Part shown: piece by piece, positions 1 to 6,588 of the stretch
Position numbering within the stretch: the first letter of the stretch is position 1
How the letters are laid out: every line of letters starts with the position of its first letter
Assembly (NCBI GenBank): GCA_027491555.1
Contig: JAOZGN010000022.1
Location: forward strand, 1-10,858
Length of the DNA stretch: 10,858 nt
Reading direction: 5' to 3'
Source: Thermoproteota archaeon
GTDB taxonomy: Archaea; Thermoproteota; Korarchaeia; Korarchaeales; Korarchaeaceae
Notes under the pieces: model-generated
Database searches by the model: none
What the model saw: the letters and a program-made list of their open reading frames with translations, nothing else
Told to the model about the DNA's origin: nothing
Translations under genes and position numbers: made by a program

Positions 1-1277
1 GACGCCGAGACGGTGAAGAAGTGCCTTCCCCCGACTACCTGGTGCGACCTCACATGGGCCGTGGCCTCCGCCCAGGCCTCGGCCGACGCCTCAGCGTGGG
101 CCTCGGCGCGGGCCTTTGCCTCTGCCATCGCCTCAGCGGCGGCCTCCGCGTCGGCGCGGGCTCTGGCGATAGCAGCGACGGCCGACTGCGCGGTAGACCT
201 AGCTTTCGAGATAGCCTCGACTGCCGACCTGGCCCTTGTGGCCGCGTAGCCGCTCGCCTGAGAGAAAGCCTGTGCAAGGCCGTGCGCCCCGCTCTCCACA
301 GTAAAGCAGTTGGTCGTGACGGCCGCCGAGGCCAAGGCCTCGGCCGTGGAGTTGACCTCCGACAGGACGCTCGCTATGGCCTCCGCCGTGGATCTGGCGG
401 ACGCGTATGCCTCGGATATGGCCGTTGCGTTGGCCTGAGCCTCTGCCAGAGCTTCGGATATGGCCTGTACAGCCGCCCTCGCGCCCTCAGCCCGCTTGGC
501 GGCGGCCTCCGCGGCCCTGCTGGCCACATCCGGGGGCACCTCGTCTATGACAACCTCCACCTCATCCCCCACCTCGGAGAGAGCGCCGACGCCGAAGAGG
601 TAATCCTCTATCTCACCCCTCTCGAACTCGCCGGTCCCGTCCCACCCACCCACTCCAGCGAACACGGACTCGTCGACGGGCTCGTTGGTGAGGGCGATTC
701 GCATCCAGGCCGGGGGGAACGGGGTGGGGATGTCAAGCCTGACCCTCGTCACCCGCCCAGGTGATAGGTTGAGGACCTCGTTCCTCACAAACCACTCGTC
801 CCTCCACTCGCCGTCGTGGTTGATGTCCACTAAGACGTTGAGGTACCAAGTTGAGGCCGCCGCCCCCGGCTCCAGAGTGACGTTGACGTAGAGGGGGAGG
901 GGCTGGTTGACCGAGAGACCGTCGTCGTACGCGTCGTCATCGATCATATTCTGCCTGCCGTCTGGGTCACCTGGGTCTAGGGCTCCCCTCTCCGAGCTGA
1001 CCTTCAGCCCCAGCACCGCCCCCCAGGGTTGAGAACTACCGCCCCGTGCCCGCCCAACCTGCCGTTGGGGGTTTCATACCTCGTCGGGAACCTACCAACG
1101 ACACCGTCATAGGGGCTAGCGTATCCCGCAAGGAAACCATCAGGGGCGTCTCCGTAATCCCCCCTGAGGGGCAGACGGGGCCTGGGCTCCAGCCAAGAAG
1201 TGGACCCCAAGGAGGGCACCCGCAGCTAACCCTAAGGTGGCCGCCAATCCGATGAGAGCGAGGGAACTCCTCAACAT
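1..1277 (-). CDS. Secreted GEVED-domain protein with Ala-rich helical tail; C-terminus cut by window, two frameshifts
   Basis: The ATG at 1277 starts a signal peptide (MLRSSLALIGLAATLGLAAG, then a small-residue stretch to about residue 36). About 40 residues in comes DYGDAPD, the opening motif of GEVED-type surface proteins. It is followed by an Asp-rich segment (DPGDPDGRQN, then DDDAYDDGL), a VDINHDGEW strand and, near residue 220, GEIEDYLFGV, the motif that names the GEVED domain. From about residue 245 to the window edge the chain is Ala/Glu-rich and helical, ending in an alternating pattern such as AEAKARAEAHAEASAEAWAE. The protein is probably exported; its ligand or function is not evident. 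The frame is not continuous. Signal peptide and everything below 1019 share one frame, but DYGDAPD to about 1025 lies in another, with shifts at G6 runs 1159-1164 and 1019-1024. Stops in the first frame between them (for example after residue 45) make the DNA as written unreadable as one protein. An automatic caller might start it at GTG 1016 instead. Domain call confident; intactness unknown. Confidence 0.72.
1019..1024 (-). other. Frameshift site 2 (G6 run, one base too few)
   Basis: A second G6 run on the coding strand. With six G the DYGDAPD frame runs into a stop at 1004-1006 (ending GGRCWG). With seven G the reading becomes NPGGAVLGLKVSSERGAL and enters the conserved Asp-rich segment. 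The shift is opposite to site 1, so the original frame is restored. Confidence 0.7.
1159..1164 (-). other. Frameshift site 1 (G6 run, one base too many)
   Basis: On the coding (minus) strand this is a run of six G. Read with six, the signal-peptide frame continues into LRRRP and a stop. Read with five, it passes directly into QGDYGDAPDG, the conserved start of the GEVED-type region. The run could be a sequencing error, a real mutation or a slippage site. Confidence 0.7.
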
Positions 1278-1298
1278 TACCTGAATGTGCGTGAATAC

Positions 1299-1307
1299 GA
1301 ATTAAAT
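1299..1307 (-). promoter_or_regulatory. TATA-like box for the GEVED-domain gene
   Basis: On the minus strand this reads ATTTAATTC, centred about 26 nt before the ATG at 1277. That is the spacing expected for an archaeal TATA box driving a leaderless mRNA. No good Shine-Dalgarno site precedes the ATG, which agrees with a leaderless transcript. Confidence 0.5.
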
Positions 1308-1340
1308 CTGACTGTCGTCTTAACCTGGATAATCTTGAGG

Positions 1341-1354
1341 TAAAAAAATAAAAA
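1341..1354 (+). promoter_or_regulatory. A-rich TATA-like stretch upstream of the inverted repeats
   Basis: TAAAAAAATAAAAA follows a GG (1339-1340) in otherwise GC-rich DNA. If it is a TATA box on the plus strand, transcription would begin near 1372, the base of the inner hairpin of the adjacent element. Its A/T character alone cannot prove promoter activity. Confidence 0.3.
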
Positions 1355-1453
1355 TTGGGGCATCAGTAACCTGCATACGCTCCCGCGGGCCTCAGTTGGA
1401 ACTAACATCCTAAGGGCAGGCGTATGTATGGTCTCCTCCCATTTTTGCCCCAA
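1355..1453. other. Nested inverted-repeat element, possible structured RNA or 5' UTR
   Basis: The outer arms TTGGGGCA (1355-1362) and TGCCCCAA (1446-1453) are perfectly complementary over 8 bp. Inside them TGCATACGC (1372-1380) pairs with GCGTATGTA (1420-1428), 9 pairs including one G-U. Shorter pairings (GCCT with GGGC, GTT with AAC) are possible within 1389-1417. An A-rich TATA-like stretch (1341-1354) lies just upstream on the plus strand, and a T5 run (1442-1446) closes the inner hairpin. It could be a small RNA, a structured leader of the gene at 1502, or DNA-level operator repeats. I recognise no known RNA family in it. Confidence 0.4.
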
Positions 1454-1464
1454 CTTAAGTTAAT
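1454..1464 (+). promoter_or_regulatory. TATA-like box proximal to the 425-residue gene
   Basis: CTTAAGTTAAT, centred near 1459, predicts a start site near 1485. That leaves a short leader holding the GGAGGAGGG Shine-Dalgarno sequence (1484-1492), 9 nt before the ATG at 1502. The Shine-Dalgarno site and spacing support 1502 as the true start. Confidence 0.45.
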
Positions 1465-1501
1465 TGATGCGGCTGGGCGGGACGGAGGAGGGTGACACGA
1501 A

Positions 1502-2779
1502 ATGCAGGAGAACCTCACCTCGGTCAACCAGGCCCTGCAGTCCATAATGCCCCTGATCTACCTCATGGCGCTGGGGATCGTCGCCTCCATCCTCTTCTCC
1601 ATCGTCGACATGTTCTCAATCGACAGGGTCCTGAAGCTCGTGAGGGGGAGGAGGGTCTTCGTCTTCCTCGGAAGGGAGGCGCACTACGGTAGGCTGGAGA
1701 CCCCGCCAAGGAGCAAGGGTGGCTTTGAGGTCTTCTACACCGACTCCGGCATAGAGAACCCGCTGTCGCTGGTGGCATTCCTCGTCGAGAACTACCACGA
1801 GACCGGGAACGAGAGGTTCTTGGAGAAGGCCGAGATCCTCCTGCAGTACCTGAAGGACAGGGGAATGATCGACCCGGAGGTCACGATAGAGGACGTCGAG
1901 ATCGACTCCTGGGCCCCCCCGAGCCGGGTGTCCCGGAAGGTGTACTCCAACGAACTCGGCGACCTCTGGATGATAATCAGCTTCGTGGACGAGATGACGG
2001 AGGAAGAGAAGCTCAGGAGATGGAAGGAACTCTCAGACCTCTACAGCAAGCCGTTCCTGAAGAGCGCGAAGAGGAGGATCTACAACGCTCTCAGCTACGT
2101 GAAGGACAAGGTCGCAGCGGCGCTGTCCTCGTCCACCAGCATGCTGATGTCCAGCCTGCCCGCTGATCTGAGGAAGGCCGTGGAGGAGGCCCAGGCGAAG
2201 GCCCTGGGGGCAGCAGTGGGCCAGTCGTACGACCCGCTGCTCGAGAACAGCATCGGCAGGCTCGTCACGGTTAGGGTCGACGACGTCGACGGGGAGAGGA
2301 AGTACTACCAGGGGGTGCTGGGGGAGTACTCCGACAGGTACATTTACGTCTTAGATGTGGACTACAGGCTTCAGCTCACCGCGGGGGTCTCCGGAGACGA
2401 GGTCCAGAGAACCGTGCCGGTGGTGCAGTTCTTCGGGGAGAGGCTAGACGTCGCGGGCGAGAGGCACTTCGAGCTCATCAGGGGATCCGACGAGAGCCTG
2501 GAGATCAAGAACTCGTGGAGGAGACCGATCAAGGTGGAGAAGATCACCTTCGGGGACCAGGAGGTCGCCGTCGAAAGGGTTCTCTTTCCCGGAGATTCGG
2601 TTAGGGTGGAGGGCGTTCCCAGAGATTACTCGGTCCACTACGAGATCGCCCTCGAGTCGGACGTGGTCTGGCCGAGGTCCAAGGCCGTGATCGTGGGGCT
2701 AGGCGACTATCCGCCGAGGATACTGCAGTCGGTGCTGGAGGGCCTGAAGGTCAAGAACCTGGTCAAGAAGGTGATCTGA
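1502..2779 (+). CDS. Unrecognised membrane-anchored protein, 425 residues
   Basis: I do not recognise this family. One hydrophobic segment near the N-terminus (about residues 14-36) should anchor it, and the remainder looks soluble. Residues 43-80 (LRGRR-type Lys/Arg-rich start, then VFVFLGREAHYGRLET) and 247-290 (IGRLVTVRV, then YYQGVLGEYSDRYIYVLDV) each resemble short five-strand barrels of SH3- or Sm-like type. That is an inference from the strand pattern only. Between them lies a mainly helical charged region (about 90-240). Residues 320-390 look like a beta sandwich (LEIKNSWRRPIKVEKI, then LFPGDSVRVEGV). The start is supported by a strong Shine-Dalgarno site. It is transcribed divergently from the GEVED-domain gene and converges on the chrB-like gene, 38 nt away. 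Its role is unknown; a membrane-tethered adaptor or assembly factor is possible. No frameshift, although it contains a C7 run at 1914-1920. Confidence 0.88.
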   Translation: MQENLTSVNQALQSIMPLIYLMALGIVASILFSIVDMFSIDRVLKLVRGRRVFVFLGREAHYGRLETPPRSKGGFEVFYTDSGIENPLSLVAFLVENYHETGNERFLEKAEILLQYLKDRGMIDPEVTIEDVEIDSWAPPSRVSRKVYSNELGDLWMIISFVDEMTEEEKLRRWKELSDLYSKPFLKSAKRRIYNALSYVKDKVAAALSSSTSMLMSSLPADLRKAVEEAQAKALGAAVGQSYDPLLENSIGRLVTVRVDDVDGERKYYQGVLGEYSDRYIYVLDVDYRLQLTAGVSGDEVQRTVPVVQFFGERLDVAGERHFELIRGSDESLEIKNSWRRPIKVEKITFGDQEVAVERVLFPGDSVRVEGVPRDYSVHYEIALESDVVWPRSKAVIVGLGDYPPRILQSVLEGLKVKNLVKKVI

Positions 2780-2817
2780 CCCACCCTACTGCCCGTCGAG
2801 CGGCGCCAGCCCCCCAC

Positions 2818-3339
2818 CTACCCCTCTTTCCATGGAGGCCTGATCTTGGATTTGAGGAACTTGAACTTCTCCTCCTTCCCCATTCCCTCCAGCACGTCTC
2901 TGTACTCCTCCTCCAGCAGCTTGAGCTGGCAGTAGACGTACAGGGCGTCATAAATGAAGAACTGCCTCTCGAGGGCCTCGTAGTCGTCTCTCACCAGGAA
3001 CATGGCCCCCCTGGCTATGGCCTCCAGCCCGGCGGCCTCTGGAGAGAGGTGCCTATCCTTCTTAATGTCCGCGGCGTGCACTATCTTGGCCAGCTCTAGG
3101 AGGGCCGGGTCGTCGAGTTTGTACTTCTCGATGATCGCCTCGAAGCTGCACTTGCCGTCGTGGTGCCCAAGCTCCACTCCCGGTATGTCAAAGGGGATCC
3201 CATCCTCAGGCTTGAGCTCGGTCCCAGGCCAAGAGACGAACTTGAACTCCGCCTCCGGGTCAATGAACCGCTTGATGAGCCAGGGACAGGCGACCCTGTC
3301 TACGTGAACCCGCGCCCGGGTCACCCACCTCAGCCGCAA
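2818..3339 (-). CDS. Stand-alone ChrB C-terminal domain protein (chromate-resistance family)
   Basis: The 173-residue product matches the C-terminal domain of chromate-resistance protein ChrB (Pfam Chrome_Resist type). Signature stretches are WVTRARVHVDRVACPWLIKR (5-24), FIDPEAEF (25-32), GIPFDIPGVELGHHDGKCSF (47-66), the HAADI segment (88-92) and IYDALYVYC (129-137). His, Cys and Asp in these motifs are candidate metal or catalytic residues. In the family this domain is found alone or fused to a regulatory N-terminal half; here only the C-terminal part exists. The frame stays open up to 3576, but that extension only mirrors the MFS gene, so I place the start at TTG 3339, just before the first conserved motif; GTG 3324 is the alternative. 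A weak TATA-like TTTTTACGGTAT (3361-3372 on the minus strand) sits about 27 nt upstream. It is divergent from an MFS transporter, which suggests a shared oxyanion or metal response. Substrate specificity cannot be read from the sequence. Confidence 0.88.
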   Translation of the reverse strand: MRLRWVTRARVHVDRVACPWLIKRFIDPEAEFKFVSWPGTELKPEDGIPFDIPGVELGHHDGKCSFEAIIEKYKLDDPALLELAKIVHAADIKKDRHLSPEAAGLEAIARGAMFLVRDDYEALERQFFIYDALYVYCQLKLLEEEYRDVLEGMGKEEKFKFLKSKIRPPWKEG

Positions 3340-3375
3340 CCACCCTGGAGAAGTCTGTCGATACCGTAAAAAGGG

Positions 3376-3412
3376 GGAGGGCAAGCCAAGAGGCCGGGTC
3401 GGCTTGCCCTCC
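3376..3412. promoter_or_regulatory. 12-bp perfect inverted repeat in the chrB-like/MFS divergent promoter
   Basis: Arms GGAGGGCAAGCC (3376-3387) and GGCTTGCCCTCC (3401-3412) are exact reverse complements around a 13-nt spacer. The right arm runs into a second palindrome, CCCTCCGGAGGG (3407-3418). The repeat lies between the two divergent genes and covers the TTG start assigned to the MFS gene. A transcription-factor operator controlling one or both genes is the simplest reading. An mRNA hairpin is the alternative if transcription of the MFS gene starts upstream of 3376. Confidence 0.55.
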
Positions 3413-4657
3413 GGAGGGAGGATTAGATCGACGGAATTCGCACTTCTGTGCCTGATGGGGGCGTTCGCCATCTTCAGCTCCACAGCTTCCAAGTCACCGC
3501 TCCTCTCCTGGTTTGCGGAGTATCTGGGGGCCACCGAGTTTGAGATAGGGCTCATAGCGTCCGCCAGCACCATCACGGGTATAGTCGTGAACGTCTCGGC
3601 CGGCGCTCTGTCGGATGTCTACGGAAGGAGGAAGCTCCTCCTCACGTCCGCCTTCGTTTTCGCCTCCGCCCCCTTCCTCTACCTCCTGGTAAGGACGCCC
3701 TGGCAGCTGGGCCTCCTGAGGGTCTACCACGGGGTCGCCACGGCTGTGTTCACGCCGGTGTCCATGGCGGCCATTGCTGACATGTTCCCTCCGGAGAGCA
3801 GGGGGAAGACGATGGGGACCTTCTCCTCCGCCACGATGGTGGGGAGGCTGATCGCCCCGGCCGCGTCCGGCGCGCTGGTCTCGGTGCAGTTGCTCGGCCC
3901 ATTCCGCCTGGCCTACCTGGTGTGTGGGGTCATGGGTTCCATCAGCCTGGCGCTGGCTCTCAGGCTGGACGTGGGCTCCGGCCCTGAGGACAGGGGAATG
4001 AGTCCCCGAGACGCGCTGAGGGGGATCTCCTCCGTCCTCCGCGACCACAGGGTTCTCCTGGTCAGCTCGGCGGAGGCGGCGTCCTACTTCAGCCTCGGCG
4101 GAGTTGAGGCCTTCCTCCCACTGTACGCCGACTTGGTGGGAATGGAGAGGTGGGTCACCGGCGCCCTGATGGGCTTGGAGGTGCTCACCATAGCGCTGGT
4201 CAAGCCTGCGACGGGGGCGCTCTCAGACAGGCTCGGCAGGGTCAGGTTCATCTTGGCCGGCCTGGCGGTTTCCGCCGCAGGGTCGGCCGCCCTGGCCCTG
4301 GCAAGGGACCCTCTGACTATCGGGCTCTGCCTCGTCGCCCACGGGGTGGGCACCGCGTCGGCCACGTCGGCGACATCCCCCCTGATATCGGAGATAGCCC
4401 CACGATCGGCGGTCGGGTCAGGTCTCGGGGCGCTGGAGTCTATTAAGGACGTGGGCCACGCCTCCGGCCCAATTGTGGCCGGAGCCCTCGCGTGGACCCT
4501 GGGGTACTGGGCGGCATTTCTCGGGGGCGCAATCGTGCCGCTCATCGACGCCCTCGCAGTCGCCATCCTGCTCGGTTTGAGGGGCCTGTCGAGTGGGGGA
4601 GGCGCGGCTCGCGCCCCGGAAGTTTATAGGGCGCCCGCAAGCGACGGGCTCGAGTGA
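3404..4657 (+). CDS. Major facilitator superfamily (MFS) transporter, 12 TM
   Basis: A 417-residue polytopic protein with the MFS plan. The loop-2 motif A is GALSDVYGRRK (67-77) and its counterpart in the second half is GALSDRLGRVR (271-281). An Arg in TM4 begins the motif-B-like stretch RVYHGVATAVF (106-116). Hydrophobic segments fit two six-helix halves joined by a hydrophilic loop near residues 190-215. It should move a small solute across the cytoplasmic membrane using an ion gradient; the substrate cannot be named. Its divergent neighbour is a chromate-resistance-family protein, which makes oxyanion or drug efflux a reasonable guess. The start is uncertain: TTG 3404 lies inside an inverted repeat without a well-spaced Shine-Dalgarno site, while GGAGGGAGG at 3413-3421 lies just after it. 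The next ATG (3455) would cut into TM1. Its last codons contain the TATA box of the following gene. Confidence 0.9.
   Translation: MPSGGRIRSTEFALLCLMGAFAIFSSTASKSPLLSWFAEYLGATEFEIGLIASASTITGIVVNVSAGALSDVYGRRKLLLTSAFVFASAPFLYLLVRTPWQLGLLRVYHGVATAVFTPVSMAAIADMFPPESRGKTMGTFSSATMVGRLIAPAASGALVSVQLLGPFRLAYLVCGVMGSISLALALRLDVGSGPEDRGMSPRDALRGISSVLRDHRVLLVSSAEAASYFSLGGVEAFLPLYADLVGMERWVTGALMGLEVLTIALVKPATGALSDRLGRVRFILAGLAVSAAGSAALALARDPLTIGLCLVAHGVGTASATSATSPLISEIAPRSAVGSGLGALESIKDVGHASGPIVAGALAWTLGYWAAFLGGAIVPLIDALAVAILLGLRGLSSGGGAARAPEVYRAPASDGLE
4621..4629 (+). promoter_or_regulatory. TATA box inside the MFS gene for the downstream membrane protein
   Basis: AGTTTATAG encodes part of EVYRA in the MFS protein. 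It is centred about 28 nt before the GTG at 4654, the expected spacing for a leaderless archaeal transcript. It may let the downstream gene be expressed separately. Confidence 0.5.
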
Positions 4658-5277
4658 GATTGTCGGGCCCCGAATCCGCTGCCCACCCCCCGCGATCAAG
4701 GGTCTCGGTCGAGGAACTCAGGACTAGGCTTAGCCGTCTCCTGACGAGCTTCATTGAACTCACGATCGCCCTGGGCCTCCTGTTCATCCTCGGTAGGGTC
4801 TTGGACGGAGCGTCGATAGACCTCTTCGGCATAACGATAAGCGGGTTCGAGGTCGTGGGCGTGCTCCGGCTGGCCGCGGTCGTCTACTTCGGCTACAGCA
4901 TGCTATCAGAACTCCTCTGGCTGCTCGATGTCTCCGCCAAGAGGCTGTCCAAGCTGCTCGGGCTTGCGGAGGTTCGTGGAATCAGGAGGATCGGGCAGGA
5001 CATGATCTACCTGATGGGGCTAGCCCTCGCCTGGTACGCCGTGTCCCCGCTAGTGAGCTCCATCCCCCCCGGGGCGGCGAGGCTCGTGCCCTCGCTCGCG
5101 TTCCTCGCGGTCGGAGTCCTCCTGTTCTACGACCTCGCAAAGAGTGTCTACAGGCTCTTCAAGGAGAAGTTTGAGGTGCTCCTGGACGGTCTCACCGAGT
5201 TCCTGGCCCGGGGTCTCTTAGAGCAGGAGGAAGAGGGTTCTACGCGACCCGAGGGAGAGGTCAGTCGAGAGGGCTGA
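4654..5277 (+). CDS. Small integral membrane protein, four predicted TM helices
   Basis: I do not recognise this 207-residue protein. Hydrophobic segments lie at about residues 31-50, 63-90, 115-133 and 143-162. Basic, amphipathic linkers separate them (for example VSAKRLSKLLGLAEVRGIRR, 93-112), and the C-terminal tail is strongly acidic with Glu runs. The start is GTG 4654, whose GTGA overlaps the MFS stop codon, so the two genes are tightly coupled. A TATA-like box 28 nt upstream would also allow independent leaderless transcription. The pattern of paired helices with a charged cytoplasmic tail is seen in small channel-like or regulatory membrane proteins, but no motif supports a specific function. 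It converges on the permease gene, with 15 nt between the two stop codons. Confidence 0.85.
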   Translation: MRLSGPESAAHPPRSRVSVEELRTRLSRLLTSFIELTIALGLLFILGRVLDGASIDLFGITISGFEVVGVLRLAAVVYFGYSMLSELLWLLDVSAKRLSKLLGLAEVRGIRRIGQDMIYLMGLALAWYAVSPLVSSIPPGAARLVPSLAFLAVGVLLFYDLAKSVYRLFKEKFEVLLDGLTEFLARGLLEQEEEGSTRPEGEVSREG

Positions 5278-5283
5278 GAAGAG

Positions 5284-5288
5284 TTTTT
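5284..5288 (+). terminator. Oligo-T terminator after the four-TM gene
   Basis: A T5 run lies 6 nt past the stop codon at 5277 in otherwise GC-rich DNA. Archaeal RNA polymerase can stop at short oligo-T tracts without a hairpin. The run falls in the 15-nt gap between convergent genes. Confidence 0.4.
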
Positions 5289-5292
5289 GACC

Positions 5293-6585
5293 TCACAGCC
5301 CGAGCCTCAGCAGCATGTAGACATCCGCAACGGCCAGGTGGAGGAGCGTCATGGGGGCTCCGACCTTGACGAACTCCCACGGAGTGAACCCGGGCTCCTC
5401 CCGCTCAAGGATGCTCACAGCAATGAGGGAAGGTGGGGAGGCGAAGTAGGTGAGGCTCCCGCCGAGGTTCGCCCCTATGGCCAGGGCCCAGGCCATCAGG
5501 GAGGGGGCTGAGCCTCCCACGGCCGCGGCCTTCTCGACGATGGGGATGAGGGTCAGGGTTATCGGGATGTTGTCCACGATCCCGCTGGCCAGCCCGGCGA
5601 TCCAGAGCGTGATGGAGGAGCTCAGCGGCCAGGGAAGGCCGTAGATCGGGGCCACCTGACTGGCGAGGAGGTCGAGGACTCCCGCCCTCTCCTCTGCCCC
5701 CACGAGCACGTAGAAGCCAGCTAGGAAGAAGAAGGTTCCCCAGTCCAGCGACCTAAGGACGTCCTCCGGCTCGGCCGCGCCCAGCCACAGCATGGCCACG
5801 CCGCCCATCAGCGCGACTATATCCATCGGCACGCCCGTCCTGTCGGAGAGGGCGAGGAGAGCCACGAAGGCTACGAATATGACCCCGGAGCGGGCAAGCG
5901 ACCAGACTCCCTTGACCGCCTTCCAGGGATCGACGTCCACCCCTATTCGACATCCCTCGTCTTGCGTGAGACCGCCGGTCCAGAGTCCGACGGCCGTGGT
6001 CACGGCGGCGAGCAGGAGGGCGAGTGGGGCCGTGGTGGAGACGAAATCCACGAACGAGAAGCCGAACTCCGCCGCCACTATGAGGTTGGGGATCGAGCTG
6101 ATCATCAGGCCGATGGAGCCTGCGTTGCAGGCCACCGCCTCGTAGAGTATCCACTTCCTCAGCCTGATGGGCGCCTGCCTGGCCACCGAGGCGGTGATGG
6201 CCCCCATGATCAGCATCGCTGGCAGGTTCGGGATCACGAGGGTCAGGCCCGTCGACATGAACATGAAGGCAGTGAAGAGCAGCCTGACATTCCCCTTGAC
6301 CAACCTGACTATCCAGAGCCCGATGAACTGGAACAGGCCGGACCTGGCGAGGCCCTCCATGAGCAAGAGGACGCCCAGGATGAGCCTCATCGTCGGCCCG
6401 TCGATGAAGGTCGAGACGGCCTCCTCCGGGCTGAAAATGTGGTAGACGAAACCCCCGAAGTAGACAGCCAGGGCGGCGCCCAGAAGGGCGGACACAACGC
6501 GGTGATATTTCTCCGTCACGAGGGCGGCCACGGTGAAGGCGAAGACCAACATCATCACTGTCTGTCCCTGAGAGGCCTCCAGCAT
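5293..6585 (-). CDS. ArsB/NhaD-superfamily (ion transporter) permease
   Basis: This 430-residue membrane protein has the layout of the ion transporter superfamily members ArsB, NhaD and P-protein, with two inverted halves of about five helices. Each half holds a substrate-site signature: GSIGLMISSIPNLIVAA (156-172) in the first, and GLASGIVDNIPIT (331-343) with GANLGGSLTYFASPPSLIAV (371-390) in the second. LDWGTFFFLAGFYVLVGAEE (280-299) also matches the second-half helix common to this group. It would carry an anion (arsenite-like or a carboxylate) or act as an ion antiporter; the sequence does not decide. Usual family length is about 420-430, so it looks complete. The ATG at 6585 has a good Shine-Dalgarno site, AGGAGG (minus strand, 6595-6600), 9 nt upstream. 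The gene begins 3 nt after the stop of an 86-residue protein and is probably cotranscribed with it. Confidence 0.87.
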   Translation of the reverse strand: MLEASQGQTVMMLVFAFTVAALVTEKYHRVVSALLGAALAVYFGGFVYHIFSPEEAVSTFIDGPTMRLILGVLLLMEGLARSGLFQFIGLWIVRLVKGNVRLLFTAFMFMSTGLTLVIPNLPAMLIMGAITASVARQAPIRLRKWILYEAVACNAGSIGLMISSIPNLIVAAEFGFSFVDFVSTTAPLALLLAAVTTAVGLWTGGLTQDEGCRIGVDVDPWKAVKGVWSLARSGVIFVAFVALLALSDRTGVPMDIVALMGGVAMLWLGAAEPEDVLRSLDWGTFFFLAGFYVLVGAEERAGVLDLLASQVAPIYGLPWPLSSSITLWIAGLASGIVDNIPITLTLIPIVEKAAAVGGSAPSLMAWALAIGANLGGSLTYFASPPSLIAVSILEREEPGFTPWEFVKVGAPMTLLHLAVADVYMLLRLGL

Positions 6586-6588
6586 ATC

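Noticed and set aside
21..764. Long plus-strand open frame of 247 codons
   Set aside because: It is antisense to the Ala-rich part of the GEVED-domain gene. Its Arg/Gly/Leu composition is what a GC-rich shadow frame gives, and the minus strand shows recognisable motifs.
1355..1453. Known RNA class (H/ACA or C/D guide RNA, 5S rRNA, SRP RNA) for the nested repeats
   Set aside because: No C or D box pair, no 3' ACA at the expected place, and none of the 5S or SRP consensus motifs could be seen.
3340..3576. N-terminal extension of the chrB-like gene to 3576
   Set aside because: The extra 79 codons overlap the start of the MFS gene antisense and have no family similarity; conserved residues begin right after TTG 3339.
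3494..4048. Minus-strand open frame of 184 codons
   Set aside because: It is antisense to the MFS gene; the plus frame has MFS motifs A and B, and the minus frame is rich in Gly/Arg/Glu/His without hydrophobic or domain patterning.
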